A stretch of DNA of 64,000 bases from Orthonyx spaldingii (Eukaryota; Chordata; Aves; Passeriformes; Orthonychidae): the NCBI GenBank assembly GCA_013397795.1, contig VZTJ01003576.1, positions 430,635 to 494,634 on the forward strand, in the 5' to 3' direction. The notes below the pieces were generated by a model. It was not told the DNA's origin. It did not search any database and saw only the letters and a program-made list of their open reading frames with translations. Shown here piece by piece: positions 12,961 through 24,742 of the stretch. The first letter of the stretch is position 1; every line of letters starts with the position of its first letter. Position numbers and translations under genes: made by a program.

Positions 12961-15542
12961 AGTAAATATCCAAAGTGTGAAATTTTGAAAGGCATCTAGC
13001 TCTTATTCTTAAAACTGACTTTTGAAATACGGCTTTTAGGCTTAAAGGTTTTGATACTCAAAAGAATTGTAGGAGTCAAAATGCTGAAAATGGGGAGGCT
13101 CATCAAGTGCTCTGCTGTTTAGGGAATCCACATCTCCAAATTAGCTGCAGGTCAGTATTTTGGTTTGGTTTAGAGTTGATCCTGTGGATGTGTGCACAGA
13201 CAGCTTTTCATTAGCTCCATTCAGCCTCTCAGCCTGTCCTGGGTAAGCTGGCCATGATCCAAAAGCAAGGTGACTGTGTTAGCATCATGCTGTGCCTGAG
13301 CAAATATTTTCTGTTTCTTGGCAGGGTGCTTCAGCTGAGGCAGAGCACTGCTAGGGCAGTCCTGTGATTTCTGGGGCTGGCTGGCTGGCAGGCGATCTGC
13401 CTACTCACAGCAAGTCCTGAGAAGCTGTGCAAAGCTCCCCTGAGGTATCCAAAGACAGGAATCTGCAAGCTGAGTGGGGAGCTTTGTGAGGGAGCAATTC
13501 TCAATATTTTTAGACTGATCACTTCCATTGTCTTTCTTCACTTTGAAGGCTGGGTCTCCTATTTGCATCCACACTCACACTTGCCTCATCCCCCCATGCT
13601 CTTTCCAGGCCTTGGTGGCTGCCATGCAGCAATGGTGAGCAGCTAAGACCCTGGGAACAATTTATTTCTTGTCAGCCTGCATCATTGAAATAACTTGCTT
13701 AGCTGCCTTCTTCAATTTATGCTAAAAAACTCAAGGTAATAGAAACCATGTTTTGGTTTTTAAATATCACCTTCAACATTATTTTAATTTTCTTTATTAC
13801 CATACAAAGGAAAAATCAGTTAGGTGCAGTGAAGAAAATGGAAGCTAAAAAAATATTTTAATGTCCACAGAAATGTGAATATTCACTACATCTGACTGTT
13901 CCCTCACACTCTATGTTCTATTTATAATTAAAGGCATTTTAATGTTTTTGTTTGCTTTTCATTTCTTGAAGGGTTGTAAAATAAATACTTTGTGGAACTG
14001 GTTAAAAATTACACCCTTGACCTGAGACTACTAAACCAGGCCAATGCATTCTTCCTAAATTTCTTAACGTAGTCTGTATGAGACTCCACATGAAGACTAT
14101 CTTTTACTGATACCTCTCAAATATGCTAGTAATAGCAAGTTATGGATGAAGGGTCTCCTAATGATGTAATGGATTATGTTGAACACACTAAAAGAAATTC
14201 AACTTTTTAAAGAAAATACAGAAAATGTAATTTTAAAGTCCTGGTACAGTTCCCACTAAAACTAGCTTGATATATTTACAATGACTTCAGTGAGTGGTAG
14301 AATGGGTCTTTCTTATTACATCTAACTTAAGAATGATTGGACTGGGAAAAGAAGAAATTTCTTCTCCTCGTGTTCTGAAAATTTATACTGCACCAAGGGA
14401 CCAGAATTGATTAATCTCAATATCAAGTTCTAATCATAGAGACTTTTATCAAAGCTGCAAAAGTACTTGATATATGGGGTAATAAATATCAAAGCAAAGT
14501 AAAAATACCAACAGAGGACTCCAATTCTCATCAGTTTCCTTAGTGTGGTGCTGGCAGGAATTTCGAGCAGATTTATATGTTTAAGATGAATTAGGGAAAG
14601 AGTTGGATTCTCTGAGTCCTAAAGGAGAAAAATTCTGCCAGCTAGCTGGTGCATGGGCTAAGAGATCCTTTAATCGCAGGAATTTTAAGATACCTAGGTT
14701 GGTGATGAAATGTCACATCTCCTAATGGTTGCTATATATATCTGTTCTCACAGATCAAAGGGGAAAACTGCTTCTGCTGCTCCTTGCCTACTGTTTTCAT
14801 GAATAAACATATGCACTTATTTAACCATTTCACTGCTTTTTGCTAAAACCCAATTTCCACAAAGAAATAAATGAACCTGAATCTGAGAAAGAAAAATACT
14901 TAGCAAGAAATATGATCACATGAGTAAGAGTACTTTCTGCTAGTAGATCATCTCAGGAAGCTGGGAAAGATCACATTCAAAGGAGAAGTTTTTGTTAGGA
15001 GGTGAACACTGCTAGAGGAAGGATTAGATGAAAGGCTGATTCATGTACCTGCACAAATTTTGGGCTGAAGGCGGTAGGAACTAATCCAAAAAGTAACAAC
15101 ACTGTGGAAAATGGCAACCTCTCCCCTCCTTTCAGTGTACTGACACATTCCTCCATAATCTTGCTTGGTTGACACTGATAGAAATAAATAAAAAATATCT
15201 GTCTTTAACAAACTGACACATAATATTTGTCAATTATAAAGGTTTTTACAGGCGTGAGATAGTTAGCAATTTGATTATGTAAATATATATAGAATTTATT
15301 TTTAACCAGATGTTTCACAAACATTAATTGGAAATGTAATCTCTTTCATTTGTCTTTCAAAAACAGAGAATATTAAATATGGGAAATTTCCCTTACACTT
15401 TGATTGATCTTTTGTAATTAAACTGTGATGGGATTGTAAGTATAAAAATGCATTTTGCTTTGGTTGAAATGCAAAATTAATGCAAGTATGCGGCTTGGAA
15501 CATGTTTATTGCTATTACCACTTTCACAGTTCACAGATCTTG

Positions 15543-15714
15543 AGCTTGTTGCCAAGAGCGGCTGTGGATGCCCCATCCCTGTAATTCTTCAAGGCCAGGC
15601 TGGATGGGGCCCTGAATAAGATGGTCTAGAGAAATATGTCCCTGCCTGTGGTGCGGGGGATTGGAACTTGATCATCTTTACAGTCCCTTCCAGCCTAAGC
15701 CAGTCTATGATTCT
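15543..15714 (+). mobile_element. CR1 LINE 3'-UTR fragment
   Basis: It matches the typical avian CR1 3' region in order: gctgtggatgccccatccct, a ggccaggctggatggggccc segment, a gtccctgcc block, then cccttccagcc and a tctatgattct end. The 5' part is missing. Confidence 0.92.
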
Positions 15715-16002
15715 AAACAGATGAGCATGTCCCTGAAAATTGTTTCCACTGCTCAGCCCCAACCAAAGCAAACTTTTTTAACAGTGATGCTGCACATTTG
15801 TAATTCTGTGTTGTTGGAGTAAGATGGGCAGCTGAATATCTGCACAGGGTATCCTGGCTTTTAATAAAGTAGCAGAGAGATGTATTGTTGATACCTAAAA
15901 ATCTAGTATGCTAATCAAAGTGTGTGCAACCTGAAAGCAATCTTAGGAGATGAAATAGATTTTGCAGTAAAATGAAAACCACAAAAGCATAGCATTTCTT
16001 GA

Positions 16003-16104
16003 GTTGAAAGGTTCATCAAGTCCCAGTCCCTGCTTCTCACAGGACTACCTAAAACTAAGCCATATGGCCAAGACCATTGTCCAGATGCTCCCTGATTGAT
16101 AGGT
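16003..16104 (-). mobile_element. CR1 LINE fragment
   Basis: On the plus strand it reads like an inverted CR1 3' region: ggttcatcaagtccc, cacaggactacc, then gaccattgtccagatgctcc. Both the extreme 3' tail and the 5' part are missing or too diverged. It abuts the GC-rich block that follows. Confidence 0.7.
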
Positions 16105-16119
16105 GTTTTAGGTAAAGTG

Positions 16120-16496
16120 TTTTTTGGATGCTGCCAGGGTACAGGAGGGACCAGGGCTCCCTGAGTGATGGGAGCCGTGGGAGTCTGCAGGGTGAAGGGG
16201 CAGCACTTGGCAGTCAGAACCTGTCCCAGACACCCAGACTGGGAACGTTGGGGTAGCCGAGCACCAACACTGGCACCTCCCTGGGAATGGGGATGGGGAA
16301 AGGCTGACATTGTGCTGGACCTCAGACCCTTGGATGGGTCCGTGGCCAGGCAGGACAGGGCTGTGAGAGCATCGCTGAGGTGGGGCTGACAGTCCAAGGG
16401 GCTGACGTGGGTTTCAGGGCCCTGGGCAGTGCCAGGGGAGTTCTGGGAGACTGGGCAGGGACTGACAGACCAGTGGTGCCTTCGGGACTCACACAG
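16120..16496. other. GC-rich block in AT-rich intron
   Basis: About 375 bp are clearly richer in G and C than their surroundings, starting just after a CR1 fragment. Open frames on both strands (up to 160 codons on the minus strand, spanning 15915-16397) are Pro/Ser/Thr/Gly-rich and show no domain I know, as expected when GC-rich DNA has few stops. It could be an unrecognised repeat. Confidence 0.6.
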
Positions 16497-18581
16497 GTTG
16501 TGTTTAAGTATATGAAGGTATTTATTCCTGGAAAAATGTTCAATCTGTTCTCGGTGTGTTAATGTTCAAAGGGATTTTGAAATTTTATTGGAAACACAGG
16601 TGAGTTGCTTCTTCTTGTTTTTAGCAACTGTCTAGTGTTGCCCATGCCGTGTTCTGCCTGTCTGCCGTGTTGAATTCACCCAGTCCTCTGCTTGGGAGCT
16701 TCGGTGAGGGAAGCTGACTGAGGAGCACGTAGGGTTGAATTATGGCTCTTTGCTGCCTTGTGAACATAGACGTTCTTTTGAAGGAATCCTTTCCCCATTG
16801 TTTTTATTCCACAGGGCTAGATTTATCTTGGACTTATCCACGTAGCAGTCAGGAGTACCTTCTTAAAAGCAATTTCTGTGTCTTGAAGCAAGAAAAGGTA
16901 AACTGTAAATCATCATGACCTTTTTTAGGTGGAATCCACTGTTGCCTTTTGTTTACCTAGTTGGTTTGGCAGACTAATGTGGTGAGAATAGAGTCATCTC
17001 CTTTGCCTCTTCCCCTTTCCCCCTTCCACCTGTCCTTACAGGTGGCTCCATGCTTTTGATTTGTCATGCATACCTATGCTTCTTGTGAAGCAGATGCTAT
17101 CTAATGTGAATTTGTTTGGTTTTAATCTGCCCCGCTTAATCTTTTGATACCAAGAAATTATTTTAGAGATCCAAGTTTACAACTGAAAGATATTAATGCT
17201 TCTCTCATTATCACTTTCTCTCTCTTTTACATTATAGAAAATGAATGTATTCCCACTAAATTTTTTATGATTTGCTAAAGGTACAATATTTTTGCTGCCA
17301 GTCTGGGTTTGTGAGGTACCTATGACATACAGAAAATGTTAAATGTGGTCACTTTGGTCTGAAGACTGTTGCACATTATAAAACACTCCAGGGTTTGCTA
17401 TAAATAATGAGAAATATCTAACAGTCACTTTGCTGCTATGTGGAATAATATTCTTTTGACAATGCATTGAGCTGGAAATGCAAACCTGTAAGCAAATGCT
17501 GAGAGTTATAATTTCACAAGAACCCAAGCACATCCTGATTTGTGCTGAGCAAACCTTGTCTAGTTAATTCAATTGCATCAGGCATCGATTGAAAAGTTAT
17601 TTTTCATTTCTGTGGAGATGATATGCATTTCTCTTAGTTTTTTTCAATAAGACATAGGTGTAATGGAAGCTGATATTTTATTATTTTTGCCTACAGATAA
17701 GATAGCAAATCAGGGTTTCCTTAGAATATAATTTTTTCTTATTTTCGTGAATCTTTCTCCACATCTAGTTCTGCTGGCTGTGGCTCTGACTTACCCCCTC
17801 TACAAGCAGAGCAGGAGTATTGGAGAGGTTGTAATGGCTGCTCCTTTTTCTCTCTTCAAGGTCAGAGTCGTTCTCTGCCTGTCTGGTGGTCAGCCAGTCA
17901 CAGAGCAGCAGCAGCTTTATAGGCATACTAAGTTTTCATTTTATTGAATTGAGGTTTGGAGCATTTAAAATAGAAATCTGTTAGACTAATAGAGAACTTA
18001 TATTTCCCTTAATGTACTTAAATATTGGCAATTATGTGTCTTTCAATGCACAACAGTACATTCAATCCTAAGAATTAAGTATATTCTGATATGAGGTGGA
18101 CTTAACTGGCCAGTACAGGCATGTATGTCCAAGCCTTGTGCTCCCTTCACAGCAGAGAAAAGTATGGGGCATGACACATTTGACCATGACTTAGATGTCT
18201 CACATCACATGACTTTTATTCCAGAAGCACCTCTTTCTGCTGTTGCTTGTAGAAAGAGTTGTAAACTGACTGAAGCAATGAATTCCACACTGGCCCTACA
18301 TTAATTATCCCAGAAACAACTCATGTAGTTTTTGTTGGAATGCAAAATGATACCTTACTACGTCTCTCCTTCCTGTTTCTACCTGGATTTATGTTAAGTC
18401 ACTGGTTCTTTCCTCTGCTTTCCAGACAGACTGATCACCTTTTACAGGTCTCAAATCTCCACTAATGCATAATCTAACTCCTCACCACTTGATGTTTCCA
18501 TTCTCACTCTCCCTGTGAACAGAAGAATATCCCATATTAAACTCATTTTTTTCAATTTCAGCCTTTTACTTTTTGTTCAAT

Positions 18582-19237
18582 TCATAGACTGAAGTTGGAA
18601 GGAACCTCTGGAGGTTATCTGGTTCAATCCTCTGCTCAAGCAGGGTCACCTAGAGTCAGTTTCCCAGGACCATGTCCATGTGGCTTTTGCGTATCTCCAA
18701 GGATGGAAACTCTACAACCTCTGTAGGCAACCTGTACCAGTGCTTGGTCTCCCTCTATAAAAAGTGTTCTCCGATGTTCAGAGGGAGCCCCCTTTGTGTA
18801 GTTTGTGTCTATGGCCTCTGGTCCTGTCTCAGGGCACCACTGGCAAGAGTCTTGTTCTGTCATCCCTCATTGCTTCAGGTACTTATGTACATGGATAAGA
18901 TCATCCTGAACCTTCTCATCTCCAGGTTAAACAATCTCAGCTGTCTCAGCCTTTCTTCATAGGAGAGATGTCCCAGGTTCCCATCATCTTTGTTGACCTT
19001 TGTTGGATACTCTCCAGCATGTCCACATGTCTCTTGTGCTGTGGATCCCAGGACTCCAGGTGTGGCCTCACCAGTTCTGAGCAGAGGGGAGGGATCACTT
19101 CCCTCCATCTGCTGCAACACTCCTCCTAACGGAGCCCAGAATACTGTTAGCCTTCCATACAAGGGCTCACTGCTGGATCATGTTCAATTTGGTGTCCACC
19201 AGGATCGCCTGGGCCTTTTCTGCGAAGCTTTTGCCAC
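18582..19237 (-). mobile_element. CR1 LINE, 5'-truncated copy (~650 bp)
   Basis: This inverted CR1 copy starts at its 3' end with tcatagactgaagttggaag and runs into the C-terminal part of the reverse-transcriptase ORF. On the minus strand, degraded frames give LSYEERLRQLRLFNLE and RTGEATPGVLGS, typical of the CR1 ORF2 C-terminus. Frameshifts make it non-functional. Confidence 0.92.
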
Positions 19238-22200
19238 TGGGTTTGTGGAAGAGTTTGACCTCTTTGCATTGGCACTAAGTGTTTTTGAAGAGTTTCATAT
19301 ATCCACCCTTAGATTTTTCTTCTTTGGGGTAAACCATCAAATGTTGTAAAATTTTTTTTGTAAGTCATGTTTTTAGACCTTTCATTGCATTGTTTACTTT
19401 TCACCAGACTCTCTCATTGATCCACCTCTCTGTTATACTAAAAAGGAACAGATTTGCCCATCTGGGGCCTGAAAATTGGTGGGCACAGCATAAGGATTAC
19501 TTCCTGTGTTTTGCAAGCTCTATTTTTGTTTACATAGTCTTGTATAGTGTTTTCTTTCTTAATGACAGCATGATATGTTGGCTTACATTCATTTGTTCCA
19601 CTCTGTGCACTCAGGGCCATCTTCTTTGGAACAGTTAGCCTGCCTGTACTTTTTGCATTTGATTATTTCTGCCTAAATATATTTATTGCCCTTGTTTTGA
19701 ATTCTGGCTTTAGCCCGTTTTTCCAATTTAAAAGATCTTTTTTTTTTTTAATTCCAGTGTTGTCCTTCATACTTTTAGCCCTTCTAGATGTGCCATGGAA
19801 ACATAACAAGCAGAGTCATTACATTTCTTTCTGCAAGTGTACTGTTGCATGGTCCAGTGTTCACAAAATCACTTAAGCCCCTAACCACTCAAATATTATG
19901 AAATACTTTGCTGTAAATGTTCCTGAGACACTGCCATGTATCCTATAGGACATTCAGAGAAGTACAGTTGTTTTAAAATTTAGGCTAGCATCTGGACCTC
20001 CTTTCTTAAAGTCACCCTATACTCATTGTACCTTGAACTGGTGATGGTGATGGTGTCCAGGTTGATTTGTCATAAGCTGATTTTCCTCCAGTTTTTCCAT
20101 CTTCTAAATAACTATGAGCCTGTTAAGGAAGCAGCTTTGTTTACTCTTACTGAATTTGTTCATTGTATGAAGTCAAGCATGCATGTGCAACTGTGTGTGA
20201 AAGTGTGGCCTAGAACTACAAGTTTCTAACCTACTCCCAATAAATAAAACAAAACAAAAAAAAAGAAGACTATAATCACAGTTTGGGAGGAATTATGCAC
20301 AGATCAAAATCAAAGGAGTAGCTCCATTAAAGTGTCTGGATTGCAGAGGCTGCAGAAAAAGTCTGGCCTAATGAGAAAGAAAATTATTTTTTAACCACCC
20401 AGTTATTTTTCAAAGATATCATCTTGTATTTTAATCTCTTGGAGGAGATGTGTACACCTTCTCTCAGTCACTATTCCAAACCACACATCTGTGTATGGAG
20501 TAATATCCTCCCTCAGTGCAACCAGTGAAGCTTTTCCCTGTGCTTTTCCTTAAAGATTACGCGGTAGATTTGGTATTTGATTCATAAGCGTTTTGATCCT
20601 AGGGTGGCTTGCATCCAGAGTATGCAGAGGGTGTGTAGAGGGTTGGATATGGTGTACCTAATGAGGTAGCTGGTGGTGCACTGCTCAGTAGGAGACTCTC
20701 CATGTTTTCAAACAGCAGCTTTGGAATCTGTCAGTATTTCTGAGGTGGGTCTTTGGGGAGAGAGGCTGAAAGAGTTCCTTAGAATCAGGAACTGTTTGCA
20801 CCCTTTTTTTGCAGTGGATTTACAGTGGAAGTAAAAGTCAGCTATATGTTTTGTGTTTTTCATTCCAGAGCTACTTAGGCTGCACTGTCATTTCACAGCA
20901 ACATAATACTATAAAATATGATATGTAATTGCTCATTTCAAAATGTTCCCTTATACCACTGTAAATCAGGAGAATGTCCTCTGGAAATGGTGGAATTATT
21001 CTCATTTTATTCAGTGAGAATATAATTAAAGAGACAGGAAGGCAATGAAATGTAGCAGTAATGAAATACAACTGATGACAGAAATGTTTCATCCTGCTTA
21101 CAAGAAAGATGAATGATGCCATCCTGATTGCCTGTAGGCTTATGGTCCAGCTTTGGGGAGGTGCCCAGAAGTGTGACCTTACCATGGCAAGCTTCAGGCA
21201 AACCTGATATCCTATATCATCAGCTATATTTTATGATACAAAGAATATAAGAGGCAAGAGAAATCAAAGAAAAGAAATGGAGGACATGCTGGATCACATT
21301 TGCAGACTGAAGTCTGCTAGAAAGAGTCTGAATCATCTCTGAAACTTCTTTGGAAAGGACAGGGCTTTGCAAAAACTGAGAAGAATGATGCAGTCTTAGC
21401 TCTTCTCTACTGTTGTTCTTTACAAGACCTGAGTGTTTCTCCCCAGGAAAGCTGGGGCAGCTTTGTGTCTGCTGTCCTATTCCGTGATTTGGCAACTTGA
21501 AGAGACTGGCAGCATTTTTTCTAAAACATCCATCAGTCATCAAGAGAGAACAGGATGACAGAATCACTAATGAACATGAAGGAAGTGATAGGAAACATCA
21601 ACAATTCCTGTTAAGCGGAACAAGTGATAATAATATTCAGGGGATAAAGCTGAAATAGCACTGAACCTTTGACAGTTTTAGGAAGCTAATCAGTTGTGTA
21701 GGGAGAATATCTTTGCAAAAGTTTCTAAAAATGCTCTAGAAATACTCAACCTTGTTGAAGCAGGAGATCAGCTCACTTGGTTATTATTAGTTAGGCATTT
21801 TACAGGATTGTCTGTCTTTTATTGCTTTTCACACATACGTGTCAAAGTGTGTTACAGGGTGGTCGATAGCATTGTTCCTGCTGTGCTGAAAGGCCAAATA
21901 AGAAGTCAGAGTTGATAATTTGCCTCGGGTTACCCAGAAGCAGAGCAGAAGACTGCAGAGTGACTGTTTCGTACATTATTTACTCAGTGTTTCCTGAGAA
22001 AAGTCCACTCGGGGAAGGTTGGCACAATATATTAACACAGACAGAGATCACATCAAAGAGTTTAGCACCTCAAATTGACAGAGGCGAAGTGGGAACACAG
22101 GGGATGCATTAATTTTCTTCTAGTCTCACAGAGAATTAACAGGAGAAACACGACTCCAAGCCAGGTGCCTTGCCTTGCCTTGCTGACAAGCAGCTCACCC

Positions 22201-24231
22201 CCAGGCCAGGCTGGCTAAGGCAGTGGTCACACTCTCTCCTCCTGAGCTGAAAACACCCTGTTTTCACCTGGAGATGGAAGAGGCAAGTGATAATATGAGA
22301 TACTTTTATTTTGCACAAGAATGAAATTCTACAAACAGAAAACTCTCCAGCAAAAGGGAACAAAATAGAAAGAGAATTTAGAAATGCTGTACCATGTATT
22401 TCATATTTGGCAACTTGTACTTCAGAGTTAAAGCAATTTTGCATGTGCTCTTTGGAAAGCATGTGACTGCATGCGTGAAGAAAGCATCCTATTTCCCAGG
22501 GAGCCATGTTTCAAAGGCAGAAAAAGAACACTTAGCCGTGGAGCATTAAATCAGCTCATGTAGGTAGCTGACTAGCTTTCTCACAGAGATGAATGTCCCA
22601 GAGTAAAGCTGAGGAAGCAAGGCTTAGAAATGTAAGTATTAGTAAGTGTGCAGGAACATAAATTAGAAAATTTGACAATTTTAATTACTTGCATTTACTT
22701 TTACTTGCTGAGTTCCTTGGCTGACATCAGAAGCTGCATCTGTTAGGTTGCCAGCAGAGAAGGCAGAGGGTAATGGGGACAGGATAGTCTGAATTCCCAT
22801 GTTGCCTTAGAGTCTGCAATGACAGCACATTACTTGATGTAAAAAAAAAAAAAAAGCCTAATAGAAAGAGGAGCTTCCTAAAATTTCTCCCAAACATGAA
22901 AGTACTGTGTAGGATTAGCTGTCACCTCAGCAGGAGCTTTCAGGCCACTGGACACTTAAATCACATCATTAATTACAGACATCTCTGGATTCCCCGATGG
23001 AGGTTTTTCTATTTTGCTTGGTAAGGTTATGGATGGAAAGAGGATTAAATGATAAGTGAATCATGTGACAGTGAGTGAGTGCCTGCACGATAAAAGAAAT
23101 GGTGACTGAAGGAGACCTTTTTATTTCAAGAGATTGTGTGGAATAGAAACACACAGATATAGGTGCCTAACACTGTTTAGATGCACAAGTTTTGTGTGTT
23201 GTGCCTGTTTTGGCGATGAGATCCTCGGGGTAAGGTCTGTGGATATTTTAGATCACCTAGCACAGTATTGCCCTGGCCCTTGTGCAGTCCTGGAATGGAA
23301 ACATTAATGGGGTTGTTTTTCATGACAGAGACTATGGCAAGCTGTATTTACCAAGAGATACAGTTTGTCTGATTTAATTTAGTTTTCAATGTCCATTTCA
23401 GTCTGGTAGTTTTGTGCTCGACTGCCATCATGGAGCAAGGGGTAACAATCCATGGCCTCAGTGATATCAGCTCTTGGACAGCACTCAAAACATCTAGCCA
23501 TTTAACAGGCAAATGCAAAAGCTATAAACCAGTGTGATGAACCACCTGCTGCTCCTTCCCTACTGCTCCTTCAACTGTTCCACAAATGCAAATTGGATGA
23601 CTCTCTATCACCAAGAAATCTGCAGATTCTAACTGAATGTCAGCCTTCAACTCTGCTGCATGTGTGAGAAGGAAAATAGGAAATAGGAGGACCAGTATGA
23701 TATTTCCATGCCATTTGTTATTTTATAGAGTTGTTTTTCACATCTATTTTTATTTGATTCCTCTACAAACTGGCCAGAATTGGCTTGTATTAGATATTTT
23801 GCTGAAAAAGAACAGAAGGTACTTCATTTCACTAACCTGCTTTCAGACATGTTGCAATTTCCCTTTACTTTTTGTAATTTATAGCTAAATAACAGAGAAA
23901 GAACAACTCTGGAATTTGCTTGTAAGGCCAGGTACATTCCAGGAGCATTATTTAGATGGCACTCTGAGAATACATATTACTGCTTTCTTATTTAATTGGG
24001 TACAGATAGATTCCAACATCTGATTTGGGAATACTTTTGTGTCAGTTTAGGCTATTTTCTGACTCAGTTTGGTGAGCAGACTGTGTGAGTCTCATTACTT
24101 GAACAGGTGAGTGCAAGAGGCCTCTGTTTAAAAGGCTACAGTTTATGTTTGTCATTTTAGCTAAAAAGGAAAGATGGAGAAAGTAGAAGGAGGATCCACA
24201 TCTATCAGCTGATTTTTCCCTTTTTCTAAAC

Positions 24232-24247
24232 TTTTTTTTTTTTTTTT
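24232..24247 (+). promoter_or_regulatory. GUCY1A2: T16 polypyrimidine tract of exon A acceptor
   Basis: Sixteen consecutive T precede gttttgcag and exon A, giving a strong polypyrimidine tract. As a homopolymer it may vary in length. Confidence 0.85.
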
Positions 24248-24256
24248 GTTTTGCAG

Positions 24257-24742
24257 GTGATGGAAATTAAAGGACAAATGATTCATGTGCCAGAATCAAA
24301 CTCGATATTGTTTCTGGGTTCCCCCTGTGTGGACAAGCTGGATGAGCTGATGGGCCGAGGCCTCCATCTCTCGGACATACCTATCCATGATGCCACTCGT
24401 GATGTCATATTGGTTGGGGAGCAAGCAAAGGCACAGGATGGCTTGAAAAAACGAATGGATAAGCTGAAGGCAACGCTAGAATGCACACACCAAGCCCTGG
24501 AAGAGGAGAAAAAGAAGACAGTAGATCTCCTTATTTCTATTTTCCCTGAAGAGGTGGCTCAGCAGCTGTGGCAGGGGCAGCAGGTTCAGGCCAGGAAGTT
24601 TGATGATGTCACCATGCTCTTCTCGGACATTGTTGGCTTCACTGCCATCTGTGCTCAGTGCACGCCCATGCAGGTCATCAGCATGCTCAACGAGCTCTAC
24701 ACGCGCTTCGACCACCAGTGTGGATTCCTTGACATCTACAAG
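24257..24742 (+). CDS. GUCY1A2: GUCY1A2 internal exon A: end of PAS-like region, coiled coil and start of guanylate cyclase domain
   Basis: This 486-bp exon encodes 162 residues of the alpha-2 subunit of NO-sensitive soluble guanylate cyclase, which dimerises with beta-1 and converts GTP to cGMP in the cytosol. Residues 1-55 of the exon are the end of the H-NOXA/PAS-like region (FLGSPCVDKLDELMGRGLHL). Residues 56-95 form the charged coiled coil (ATLECTHQALEEEKKKTVDL). From about residue 110 the class III cyclase domain begins, with FSDIVGFT; its Asp (exon residue 124, codon 24626-24628) is the first metal-binding aspartate. Alpha-2 rather than alpha-1 is indicated by IHVPESNSILFLG and LVGEQAKAQDGLKKRMDKLK, which match alpha-2 as I remember it. 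The acceptor is a T16 tract ending ttgcag at 24256; the donor is AAG|gtaata. Both ends are phase 0. The leading Leu-Gln codons before GTG are intron. Differences from mammals (LLISIFPEE, ECTHQ) are conservative and from memory. Confidence 0.96.

Larger units (their letters stand above)
1..24256 (+). other. GUCY1A2: GUCY1A2 intron upstream of exon A (partial, extends beyond window)
   Basis: The sequence is AT-rich and non-coding, assigned to the gene only because exon A starts with an internal acceptor site. No upstream GUCY1A2 exon was found; the preceding exon, encoding the rest of the PAS-like region, should be large and visible. The contents that can be named are the CR1, LTR, microsatellite and duplication features listed separately. 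The stretches 330-2270, 4000-7730, 8410-11800, 13000-15540, 16500-18580 and 19240-24230 show nothing I can assign beyond poly-A/T and G/T-rich runs. Confidence 0.85.

Noticed and set aside
15915..16397. 160-codon minus-strand open frame.
   Set aside because: It lies over a CR1 fragment and a GC-rich block, is low in information and has no recognisable domain.
18990..19349. 119-codon plus-strand open frame.
   Set aside because: It is antisense to the CR1 copy at 18582-19237.
22136..22507. 123-codon minus-strand open frame.
   Set aside because: No known domain, no homologous feature and no splice context; consistent with chance.
24004..24113. Possible extra exon ending at a strong donor (caggtgagt at 24105-24113) just upstream of exon A.
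   Set aside because: All three frames between plausible acceptors and this donor contain stops, so it is not a coding exon; probably a chance or decoy donor.
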